Assembly: GCA_023424015.1 (NCBI GenBank)
Contig: JAFAEM010000031.1
Span: forward strand, 1 to 64,000
Direction: 5' to 3'
Source: Bacteroidota bacterium
GTDB lineage: Bacteria; Bacteroidota; Bacteroidia; Chitinophagales; Chitinophagaceae
DNA: 64,000 nt
Positions 53,763 through 61,753 of this stretch are shown one piece after another; the first letter of the stretch is position 1, and every line of letters starts with the position of its first letter. The translations under genes and the position numbers were made by a program. Below the pieces are notes generated by a model, which saw only the letters and a list, made by a program, of their open reading frames with translations, searched no databases and had not been told where the DNA came from.

Positions 53763-54890
53763 TTATTTTTTCTTCTTTTTATTATTCTTATTCTTCGTGT
53801 CAACCATATCCAGTCGCAATGAAAATACATGCGTGAACAGCGGGTTGGACTGGTTGGCCAGGTTGGTAAATGCATAGTCGATAGTTACGCTCTGTATCTT
53901 AAACCCTGCACCGGCACTTGGCTGATAAATCCAGACCTTTTTCTGATTCAGCGTATCACTATCTGCCAGGGCTCTTTGAAAATTATTGATGCCGCCACGC
54001 AGGTAAAAGATATTGTTCACATTGAGCTCCAAACCCAGTTTGGGGTCGGCGCTAACGGGATCTGCACTGACTAGCGTATTACGCTTCCCGTCAAAGGTCA
54101 GGTCAAGATTAGCTTCGGCCAGCAGACTTGTTTTCTTGCTCAACTGAAATTCCCGGGCCGCTCCAAGCACTAATCTGGGCGCAGTCATTTCGGTGGATTT
54201 CACAGGTATTTCATTGTTGGTGAGATACAGGGCTTCTTTTTCTCTTTCCGTAAATGTGAATGACCAGCTGTTGAACGTCGTTGTTATATCACGGCCCGTG
54301 ATACCAAACCTCCATTTGCCCTGCTGGATCTGCAGACCCGCATCAACCCCAAAACCCCAGGCCTTGGCAAACTTGCCCACGTTGCGATGGATCACTTTTG
54401 CATTCACACCAAACTGAACCTTTTTCTTTTCGGTATCTTTTACTCGTTGGGCAAATGACAAAAGGAAGGCATAATCGGCAGAAGAAAAAGCCTGGATATT
54501 GTTGTAGTTGATGGAGCCGTCCGGTTCTACCAGGAACAGGGTATTCATGATATCGTCCACGGCAAAGCGCAGACCTGTTACGGCAAAAGTTCTTTTGTTG
54601 TTGGCTGCGGGGAAAGCGATGCTGGCAAAATCGTATTTACCGATACCTGCAAAATACTCGGCATGCATCAGGTTGACCTGGGTATGATTTTGAACGCCGA
54701 CAAGGCCGGCCGGGTTCCAATATCCGGCTGTTCCGTCATTGACCGAAGCCACCTGGGCACTACCCATCGACAAACCTCTGGCACCGGCACCAATATTTAA
54801 AAATTCATTAGAGTATTTGCGGAACTGCGCAGTCGCGACCACACACAAAAAAGTAGCAAACAGGGTCACGTAAAATCGGAGCGACTTCAT
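53763..54890 (-). CDS. PorV-like type IX secretion outer-membrane protein
   Basis: A 375-residue barrel protein of the FadL/PorV type; the start MKSLRFYVTLF at 54890 gives a signal peptide ending VVATAQ, better than the ATG at 54914. The NIGAGARGLSMGSAQVA and GYWNPAGL motifs are diagnostic. PorV collects cargo from the translocon and brings it to PorU. Its gene is 29 bp upstream of the sortase gene, so a working pair is likely; the pair corresponds to PorV2/PorU2. Confidence 0.88.
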   Translation of the reverse strand: MKSLRFYVTLFATFLCVVATAQFRKYSNEFLNIGAGARGLSMGSAQVASVNDGTAGYWNPAGLVGVQNHTQVNLMHAEYFAGIGKYDFASIAFPAANNKRTFAVTGLRFAVDDIMNTLFLVEPDGSINYNNIQAFSSADYAFLLSFAQRVKDTEKKKVQFGVNAKVIHRNVGKFAKAWGFGVDAGLQIQQGKWRFGITGRDITTTFNSWSFTFTEREKEALYLTNNEIPVKSTEMTAPRLVLGAAREFQLSKKTSLLAEANLDLTFDGKRNTLVSADPVSADPKLGLELNVNNIFYLRGGINNFQRALADSDTLNQKKVWIYQPSAGAGFKIQSVTIDYAFTNLANQSNPLFTHVFSLRLDMVDTKNKNNKKKKK

Positions 54891-55065
54891 TCGGATAAAA
54901 TTTCTTATAAGCAATTAATTGGCTTGTTTCCAGGGTGTAAAGCCGACCTGTAAAACTAATCTTTAGGCCCCAAAAATCATAGATTTACCTGGTGAAAAAC
55001 CTATCGGTTGAAAACGAATTGCTTAGAAAAATATTGCATCTGCCGCCTGCTTTCCTTTGTTAGCT

Positions 55066-55073
55066 TACTTTTG
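55066..55073 (+). promoter_or_regulatory. -7 element TACTTTTG for tyrS
   Basis: TACTTTTG fits TAnnTTTG, 22 bp before the ATG at 55096. It supports that start over the in-frame ATG at 55057, which lies upstream of the promoter element. Confidence 0.55.
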
Positions 55074-55095
55074 TCGCCAAAACTGGCCAAAAACA

Positions 55096-56370
55096 ATGAA
55101 CCTGATCGAAGAATTACGTTGGAGGGGAATGATCCGTGATATCATGCCCGGCACTGAAGAGCAACTTAACAAGGAAATGACCACAGCTTATATTGGCTTT
55201 GACCCTACAGCCGAAAGCCTTCACATCGGCAGCCTGGTACCGATCTTATTGCTGGTTCATCTACAAAAAGCTGGTCATAAACCCATTGCGTTGGTTGGCG
55301 GTGCTACGGGCATGGTTGGCGATCCCACCGGAAAGAGCGAAGAAAGGAATCTACTGGATGAGGAGACGCTTAATCGGAATATTGCGGGGGTAAAGCGACA
55401 GCTCGAAAAACACCTTGACTTCGACCCGGCCAAACTTAATGCAGCTGAACTGGTCAATAACTATGACTGGTTTAAAAATATCAGCTTCATCGATTTCCTG
55501 AGAGATACGGGTAAGCATATCACCGTCAATTATATGATGGCAAAGGATAGCGTGAAAAAAAGGATCGAAGGTGAAGTAGGCATGAGCTATACCGAGTTCG
55601 CTTACCAACTGATGCAGGGATACGATTTTTACTGGCTCTATAAAAATAAGAACTGCAAAATGCAGATGGGTGGCAGCGACCAGTGGGGTAATATCACCAC
55701 GGGTACGGAGCTGGTACGTCGCAAAGCAGGTGGTGAAGTCTTCGCATTTACCTGTCCGCTGATCACAAAAGCCGATGGTGGCAAATTTGGTAAAACGGAG
55801 AAAGGAAATGTATGGCTCGATCCTAAACTGACCACGCCTTACCAGTTCTACCAGTTCTGGCTGAACGCCGGTGATGATGACGCATCCAAATGGATCCGGA
55901 TCTTCACTTTTTTGGAGAAAAGCGAAATTGAACAGATCGAAGCTGAACATAAAAGAGACCCGGGTAAACGCCTCCTACAAAAAAGATTGGCGGAGGAAGT
56001 AACCGCTTTTGTGCATGGTAAAGAGGAACTGGAAAAAGCGATCGAGACAACGGAAAAATTATTCAAAGACCAGGGCGCGCCACTGGAAAACCTGAGTGTT
56101 GAAGATCTCGAAGGCATGGAAGGTGTAATCAAATCCGCCTTTGCAAAAAATAAGCTGGACGAGGGTATTGATATAGTTAGTTTTTTAGCGGAAACAAATA
56201 TTTTCCCAAGTAAGGGTGAGGCAAGAAAGATGATCCAGGGCGGAGGGGTAAGCATTAACCGTAAAAAAGCAGATCTCCAACAAACTGTTGACAGCAGCCT
56301 GCTACTTCATCAAAAATACCTGCTGGTACAAAAAGGTCGGAAAAATTATTACCTGGTGGAAGCCAGTTGA
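55096..56370 (+). CDS. tyrS: Tyrosyl-tRNA synthetase
   Basis: A 424-residue class I synthetase. The ATP motifs HIGS (in DPTAESLHIGSLVPIL) and KFGKTEKGN, with tyrosine-binding residues YMMAKDSVKKR and QLMQGYDFY, are present. An S4-type RNA-binding domain ends the protein (SKGEARKMIQGGGVSINRKK). The start at 55096 is chosen from family length and promoter position. A small hydrolase gene follows at 13-bp spacing. Confidence 0.98.
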   Translation: MNLIEELRWRGMIRDIMPGTEEQLNKEMTTAYIGFDPTAESLHIGSLVPILLLVHLQKAGHKPIALVGGATGMVGDPTGKSEERNLLDEETLNRNIAGVKRQLEKHLDFDPAKLNAAELVNNYDWFKNISFIDFLRDTGKHITVNYMMAKDSVKKRIEGEVGMSYTEFAYQLMQGYDFYWLYKNKNCKMQMGGSDQWGNITTGTELVRRKAGGEVFAFTCPLITKADGGKFGKTEKGNVWLDPKLTTPYQFYQFWLNAGDDDASKWIRIFTFLEKSEIEQIEAEHKRDPGKRLLQKRLAEEVTAFVHGKEELEKAIETTEKLFKDQGAPLENLSVEDLEGMEGVIKSAFAKNKLDEGIDIVSFLAETNIFPSKGEARKMIQGGGVSINRKKADLQQTVDSSLLLHQKYLLVQKGRKNYYLVEAS

Positions 56371-56383
56371 TTTGCACGGACTG

Positions 56384-57022
56384 ATGCATAAAGTTTATTT
56401 CATAAGCGGGTTAGGTGCCGACAAACGGGCTTTCTCCCTGCTGGATCTGTCGTTTTGCGAACCAGTTTACATTGACTGGATCGCGCCACTTCCCCAGGAG
56501 ACATTAGAATCATATGCCGCGCGTCTTCGAGCCCGTATACCTGAAGAGCACCCTACTGTTGTTGGAGTTTCCTTTGGTGGTATGCTGGCGACAGAAATGG
56601 CGCTTGCCGACGATCAGTTACACGCTATCATTATTTCCAGTAATAAATCAGCTGAAGAATTTCCATTTTATTTCAGGGTTGGAAAATATATCCCTGTTTA
56701 CAAATGGATACCCGATAGCTGGATCAAAAAAAGCAGTAACCTGCACTGGATTCTTGGTCCCGGTGAAAACGAACATAAAAAATTGCTGGACGAAATTATC
56801 GCGGATGCAGATCCCGCATTTTTGAAATGGGCGATCGAAGCCATCCTTCACTGGGATCAAAAACGGGTACCCGCCAATGTAAAACATATCCACGGTACCG
56901 CAGATAAACTATTGTTATTTCGTTATGTAAAAGCCGATTTCATAATACCTGGCGGTACCCACCTGATGTCGATCAACAAACCCAAAGAAATATCATCCCT
57001 CTTGCGCCAAATAATTAAATAA
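56384..57022 (+). CDS. Small alpha/beta hydrolase
   Basis: A 212-residue hydrolase. The start MHKVYFISGLGADKRAF is chosen over 56288, which reads out-of-frame inside tyrS. The nucleophile elbow is GVSFGG (Ser63); the GTADKL and GGTHLMSI segments hold the Asp and His. There is no signal peptide. Substrate unknown. It is close behind tyrS and probably co-transcribed. Confidence 0.82.
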   Translation: MHKVYFISGLGADKRAFSLLDLSFCEPVYIDWIAPLPQETLESYAARLRARIPEEHPTVVGVSFGGMLATEMALADDQLHAIIISSNKSAEEFPFYFRVGKYIPVYKWIPDSWIKKSSNLHWILGPGENEHKKLLDEIIADADPAFLKWAIEAILHWDQKRVPANVKHIHGTADKLLLFRYVKADFIIPGGTHLMSINKPKEISSLLRQIIK

Positions 57023-57030
57023 ACAACCCT

Positions 57031-57090
57031 TCAACCACATTCAACCACATTCAACAACCTTCAACAACCTTCAACAGCATTCACCTCACT
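57031..57090. repeat. Decad-register array abutting the cyanophycinase stop codon
   Basis: Six 10-bp units in register: TCAACCACAT twice, TCAACAACCT twice, TCAACAGCAT and TCACCTCACT. The array lies between the convergent stops of the hydrolase and cyanophycinase genes and reaches to 2 bp from the latter. Confidence 0.8.
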
Positions 57091-57092
57091 CC

Positions 57093-57986
57093 CTACTCCA
57101 CCTCCACCTGCTTCTTCACCACCGCTCCTTCCCTCGCCTCCGGCAAAAATTTTCTTTCCGCAATAAGATAGCCGTTGCCTTTTTCGCAGAAATGAACTTT
57201 CAGGTTCTCGATGCTCACGGGGTTACCTTCCGGAATATCTGCGATATTGGAATGTAAAATATCGTGTCCATCGATGATCACTACCAGTCCGCTGCCGATC
57301 GCTTCCATTTTATTGCCTCCAGTGATCAGCATGCCTGTATCTTCACCCAGCCCGATACCGATGCTGCCCGGATTACCGGCCACTGCCTGGGCCAGTCGGC
57401 CGAATCTACCACGCTTTTCAAAGTGTGAATCGATGATAAGGCTGGATATAAAGCCCAGCCCGGTCGTGATCTTCACTTCACCTTTCAAATGTGCACGCGT
57501 CGCATTCCCTTCATAGATCATGGTATGACTCATAGCCATCGCTCCTGCACTGGTGCCGGCTATCAGAAAATCTTCTTCCTGGTAGCGCCGTTTCATAATG
57601 CGCAAAAACTCCGTCCCGCCATCTGTAGCGCTTAGCCGAAGCTGATTGCCACCGCTGAACATGACGGCATCGCAACGCCTGATACGATCCAGGTATTCCT
57701 GTTGATTAGCATCGTGCCTGGTGCGGATATGCATCACATCTACATTGGTACAACCGATCTTTCCAAAAGCGTTAAGGTAATTTTCTCCTACTTCAAAAGG
57801 GATCATGGAGGCAGTAGTGATCACTTCAATCCGGGCTGCAGGTCCACCGGCTTCTTCGACTATGCGACGAAGAATTCCCAATTCGAAAAAGTTTAGATTA
57901 TTCCGGTAAATCTCTCCGGTTTCCAGGTTGGTACCTTTATCTTCTGCTCCGCCGACGGCTATTAGTTTTCCTTTAGGATGGTTCAT
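57093..57986 (-). CDS. cphB: Cyanophycinase
   Basis: A 297-residue serine peptidase-like enzyme of the S51 family. The nucleophile motif is GTSAGAM with Ser146; IDSHFEKRGRFGRL holds the His and DTGMLI region matches. It splits cyanophycin into beta-Asp-Arg dipeptides in the cytoplasm. No signal peptide is seen, so intracellular. It is divergent from cyanophycin synthetase with a 216-bp gap, and the isoaspartyl peptidase that could finish degradation is 38 kb away. Confidence 0.93.
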   Translation of the reverse strand: MNHPKGKLIAVGGAEDKGTNLETGEIYRNNLNFFELGILRRIVEEAGGPAARIEVITTASMIPFEVGENYLNAFGKIGCTNVDVMHIRTRHDANQQEYLDRIRRCDAVMFSGGNQLRLSATDGGTEFLRIMKRRYQEEDFLIAGTSAGAMAMSHTMIYEGNATRAHLKGEVKITTGLGFISSLIIDSHFEKRGRFGRLAQAVAGNPGSIGIGLGEDTGMLITGGNKMEAIGSGLVVIIDGHDILHSNIADIPEGNPVSIENLKVHFCEKGNGYLIAERKFLPEAREGAVVKKQVEVE

Positions 57987-58007
57987 TCATTCAACTTTGT
58001 TAAAGGG

Positions 58008-58015
58008 CAAATGTA
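58008..58015 (-). promoter_or_regulatory. -7 element TACATTTG for cyanophycinase
   Basis: TACATTTG matches TAnnTTTG 22 bp before the start codon at 57986. No certain -33 element. Confidence 0.5.
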
Positions 58016-58202
58016 ATAGAAAAACCAGTTCAGTTCCGGCTTATACCATTGCCCGGTTCTTAATCCTGAACGCTTAACAATAAATTATATTGCCATTCGG
58101 ACACTCTGCATCTTATTCCGTTCTTCGACCTGCCACTATCTCTCCTTTTGACACTTTGGTCACATAAAAGAAAAAAACTAACTTCCATAAAAGCTACTGT
58201 TT

Positions 58203-60866
58203 ATGAAAATACTTGAGATAAAAGTACTGAGAGGCCCCAACTACTGGAGCGTGCGCCGGCCGAGGCTGATACAATTAAAATTGGACCTGGAGGAAATGGA
58301 ACAAAAGCCCACGCATACCATCCCCGGTTTTCGTGAACGGTTGCAAAACCTGCTGCCCAGTTTGTATGAACATCGCTGCAGTGAAGGTGTTCCCGGCGGA
58401 TTTTTCAGTCGCGTGGAAGAAGGCACCTGGATGGGTCATGTCATAGAACATATTGCCCTGGAGATTCAAACACTCGCAGGTATGGATTGTGGGTTTGGAA
58501 GAACACGAAGTACTGGCGAAAAAGAAGGCATTTACCATGTAGTGTTCGACTATATGGAAGAAGATGCCGGCGTGTACGCGGCAAAAGCGGCGGTAAGGAT
58601 CGCAGAAGCACTAATCAGCAATGAGGAATATGATCTTGATACTGATATCCAGCAAATGCGTGAGATCAGGGAAGACACAAGACTGGGACCTTCTACCGGT
58701 TGTATTGTAGATGAAGCGGCCAAAAGAGGCATACCTTATATTCGGCTCAACAAACAAAGTCTTGTTCAACTAGGGTATGGTGTGCACCAGAAAAGGATCC
58801 GCGCCACCATTGCTTCTACTACTTCTAATATTGCCGTGGATATTGCCTGCGACAAAGAGGAAACCAAAAATCTGCTGGAAGCGGCGGAAGTGCCGGTACC
58901 AAAAGGCGTAGTGATCCGTACGGAGGCGGGGCTGAATGATGCCATTGAAAAACTGGGTTATCCGCTCGTTGTAAAACCGATAGACGGAAATCATGGAAAA
59001 GGTAATACGACTAATATCATCAACCAGGAACAGGCTATAAAAGCTTTTGAAGCGGCAAAAGAATACGGAAGAAACGTAATTGTTGAAAAATTCATCACCG
59101 GTTTTGACTTCAGGGCGCTGGTGATCAATTATAAATTCATTTGCGCAGCACTTAGAACACCTGCTTCGGTGACTGGTAATGGCGTAAACACTATCCGCCA
59201 CCTGATCGACGAAACCAACAAAGATCCCCGCCGCGGTTATGGACATGAAAAAGTGCTTACGCAGATCACAATCGACCAGTTCACACAAAAAATGCTGGAT
59301 GATAAAGACTATACACTCGACACCGTTCCCGAAAAAGGTGAACTTGTTTTGCTCAAACCAACTGCTAATCTTTCCACCGGTGGCACGTCTACTGATGTAA
59401 CAGACGAAGTACACCCTGCCAATATTTTTATGTTTGAGCGGATTGCCCGGATCATCGGATTGGATATTTGCGGGATCGATATCATGGCAAAAGACCTTCG
59501 CTCTCCTATCAATGAGATCGGCGGCGCCATTCTTGAAGTAAATGCGGCACCCGGATTCCGTATGCATATTGATCCGTCGGAGGGCCTGCCGAGAAATGCG
59601 GCAGAACCCGTGGTGGATATGCTATTCCCGAAAGGCAGTATTGGTCGTATTCCTATTATCGCTGTGACTGGAACAAATGGAAAGACCACCACCACCCGCC
59701 TGGCGGCACATATCGCAAAAAGCGCCGGGAAAAAAGTGGGCTATACAACATCTGATGGCGTGTACATACAAAACCAGATGATGATGAAAGGCGATTGTAC
59801 AGGACCCGTCAGTTCTGCATTCGTATTAAAAGATCCAACCGTTGATTTTGCTGTGTTGGAATGTGCCAGGGGTGGTATCCTGAAGTCAGGTTTAGCGTTT
59901 CAAAATTGTGATGTGGCTATTGTCACAAATGTTGCGGCAGATCATATCGGCCTTGGCGGGATCAATAATGTGGAACAGATGGCGCAGGTAAAAGCAGTAG
60001 TGCCTGAAACCGTTTTCCCGCATGGCTATGCTGTACTCAATGCGGATGATGACCTGGTTTATAAAATGAAGGATGGCCTGAAATGCAATATCGCTTTGTT
60101 TAGCATGGATGAAAAAAATCCGCGTATAAAAAAACATTGTGCCGGCGGCGGACTCGCGGCTGTTTATGAAAATGGTTATGTCAGCATCATGAAAGGCGCC
60201 TGGAAAATAAGAGTGGCGGCGGTGAAAGATATTCCCCTGACTTTCGAGGGTAAGGCTGTTCATAATATTGCCAATACGCTGCCTGCTGTACTGGCTACTT
60301 ATATGTATCGCGATATCACGATCGAAGACATTCGCCAGGGTCTACAGACATTTGTGCCCTCGTCGGCACAAACCCCGGGGCGGCTTAATTTCTTTCGATT
60401 CAAAAATTTCACTTTCCTGGCCGACTTCGCACATAACCCACATGGCTTAAAATTATTATGTGACTTTGTCAGCAAACTTGACTTTAAACATAAGATCGGC
60501 ATCATCAGCGGAACCGGCGACCGGAGGGACGAGGATATTCGCGAACTGGGTGAAATCTCTGCCCGGTATTTTGATGAGATCATCATTCGGTGCGACAAAA
60601 ACCTGCGAGGCCGTACAGCTGAGGATATAATCGGGCTGCTGCGTGAAGGGATTGAAAAGGTCAACCCCGCGATCCCTACCGTCACGATTCCCAACGAGGA
60701 CGAAGCCCTGGATTATGCTTATGCCAATACGCCCCCGGGCAGCCTGGTCACCATCATGTGCGATGTGGTTGCCAGGGCCTTAGACAAGATCCGTGAATTG
60801 AAAGAGCGGGAGGACCGGCTGCAGGAGCAGCGGACCCCGGATCCCAGTGAGGCTTTGAAAAACTAG
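58203..60866 (+). CDS. cphA: Cyanophycin synthetase
   Basis: An 887-residue enzyme with the three-part layout of CphA1: N-terminal domain (LKVLRGPNYWS-type start), ATP-grasp domain (~215-480; VVKPIDGNHGKGNTT, DICGIDIMAKD, ILEVNAAPGFRMH), and Mur-ligase-like domain (~485-870; AVTGTNGKTTTTRL). It polymerises an aspartate backbone with arginine side chains at ATP cost. Length and motifs are complete. It is divergent from cphB; no other cyanophycin gene is adjacent. The tail is rich in charged residues. Confidence 0.95.
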   Translation: MKILEIKVLRGPNYWSVRRPRLIQLKLDLEEMEQKPTHTIPGFRERLQNLLPSLYEHRCSEGVPGGFFSRVEEGTWMGHVIEHIALEIQTLAGMDCGFGRTRSTGEKEGIYHVVFDYMEEDAGVYAAKAAVRIAEALISNEEYDLDTDIQQMREIREDTRLGPSTGCIVDEAAKRGIPYIRLNKQSLVQLGYGVHQKRIRATIASTTSNIAVDIACDKEETKNLLEAAEVPVPKGVVIRTEAGLNDAIEKLGYPLVVKPIDGNHGKGNTTNIINQEQAIKAFEAAKEYGRNVIVEKFITGFDFRALVINYKFICAALRTPASVTGNGVNTIRHLIDETNKDPRRGYGHEKVLTQITIDQFTQKMLDDKDYTLDTVPEKGELVLLKPTANLSTGGTSTDVTDEVHPANIFMFERIARIIGLDICGIDIMAKDLRSPINEIGGAILEVNAAPGFRMHIDPSEGLPRNAAEPVVDMLFPKGSIGRIPIIAVTGTNGKTTTTRLAAHIAKSAGKKVGYTTSDGVYIQNQMMMKGDCTGPVSSAFVLKDPTVDFAVLECARGGILKSGLAFQNCDVAIVTNVAADHIGLGGINNVEQMAQVKAVVPETVFPHGYAVLNADDDLVYKMKDGLKCNIALFSMDEKNPRIKKHCAGGGLAAVYENGYVSIMKGAWKIRVAAVKDIPLTFEGKAVHNIANTLPAVLATYMYRDITIEDIRQGLQTFVPSSAQTPGRLNFFRFKNFTFLADFAHNPHGLKLLCDFVSKLDFKHKIGIISGTGDRRDEDIRELGEISARYFDEIIIRCDKNLRGRTAEDIIGLLREGIEKVNPAIPTVTIPNEDEALDYAYANTPPGSLVTIMCDVVARALDKIRELKEREDRLQEQRTPDPSEALKN

Positions 60867-60875
60867 CAGATTTTT

Positions 60876-61031
60876 TGCCGGGAAGGCGGCAAGTAAGGAA
60901 GATAATACCTGTAACCCCTGATCTTGCCAACTTACCTTCTTCCCGGCCCGTCTTACCAGTCAATTAAACCGGATTTAACAAACAATAAAAGACCAGTGTT
61001 TTCCTTCCCACCTTACCTTCTTCCCGGCCAT
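60876..61031. repeat. Intergenic inverted and direct repeats (TTACCTTCTTCCCGGCC)
   Basis: GCCGGGAAGGC...AAGTAAGGAAGAT (60876-60902) is mirrored by ATCTTGCCAACTTACC...CTTCCCGGC. The direct copy TTACCTTCTTCCCGGCC occurs near 60934-60950 and again at ~61014-61030. The inverted part may act as a terminator-like structure after cphA; no T-run is present. Confidence 0.65.
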
Positions 61032-61047
61032 TAAAAACTCACTCCAA

Positions 61048-61079
61048 TTTGGCTGTAAAAAGATCAACCCTTATTTTTG
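61048..61079 (+). promoter_or_regulatory. Promoter of tRNA-Gln
   Basis: TTTG at 61048-61051, a 20-bp spacer and TATTTTTG at 61072-61079. Confidence 0.75.
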
Positions 61080-61106
61080 CATCCCAATTTAAAAATTGGA
61101 TGGTAT

Positions 61107-61177
61107 TGAGCTATGGTGTAACGGTAGCACTACAGATTTTGGTTCTGTCTGTCTAGGTTCGAATCCTAGTAGCTCAA
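61107..61177 (+). tRNA. tRNA-Gln (anticodon TTG)
   Basis: A 71-nt tRNA: TGAGCTA/TAGCTCA acceptor stem, anticodon arm ACAGA-TTTTGGT-TCTGT and T-loop TTCGAAT. It has its own promoter and terminator. Confidence 0.96.
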
Positions 61178-61185
61178 CCGGTAAG

Positions 61186-61209
61186 GGAAGACAATGGTCT
61201 TCCTTTTTT
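61186..61209 (+). terminator. Terminator of tRNA-Gln
   Basis: GGAAGAC-AATG-GTCTTCC followed by TTTTTT, eight bases after the tRNA. Confidence 0.92.
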
Positions 61210-61243
61210 CTTTGACCCAGATCAGAGGGTTACATGCCTTCTC

Positions 61244-61687
61244 TTACCTTTTATATAGAACAAAATCGCTCACCAGTGGTGTGAGACCTGATTGCCGGAA
61301 CTCGGTTGCAATCTGGCCTCGGTGGTAAGTGCCGTGGTTGACAATATGAAAAACGATATCACGCAAGCGGTTTCTGAATTTATCACCACGCATAGTGGTG
61401 TAATCGATTATAAGTTCGAGGTCAAAATTGTCGAGGATACGTAATGAATCTTCATAATTCCTTTTATCAATCTCCTTGCATGCCGCAATGGGTTGAATGT
61501 CCCAGACACCAATAGCCGTTTGACTGCCTTCAATCCTGCTGTTCCAGATATTGTGGGCATTGAGGATATGGTTATAAAGTTTAAAGGACTTCTCAGATGC
61601 TTTGCCGGTTTCACTAGCAAAAACATCGCCCAATTCCTGGTTGAAATGATAGTTGTATTCAAGTAGCTCCTTAAAAAACTGTTTCAT
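61244..61687 (-). CDS. DinB-family four-helix protein
   Basis: A 147-residue DinB/YfiT-like protein. Metal-binding histidines are expected in HILNAHNIW and IVNHGTYHRGQIATEF, both present in the usual positions. Members are metal-dependent thiol transferases or damage-inducible proteins of varied role. It is a single gene opposite to the receptor gene that follows. Confidence 0.85.
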   Translation of the reverse strand: MKQFFKELLEYNYHFNQELGDVFASETGKASEKSFKLYNHILNAHNIWNSRIEGSQTAIGVWDIQPIAACKEIDKRNYEDSLRILDNFDLELIIDYTTMRGDKFRNRLRDIVFHIVNHGTYHRGQIATEFRQSGLTPLVSDFVLYKR

Positions 61688-61753
61688 ATCATTTGGTTTC
61701 CTACTCGTAATATAAAAACTCTTTATGTACTTTTACGATAAGTTTAATATTAT

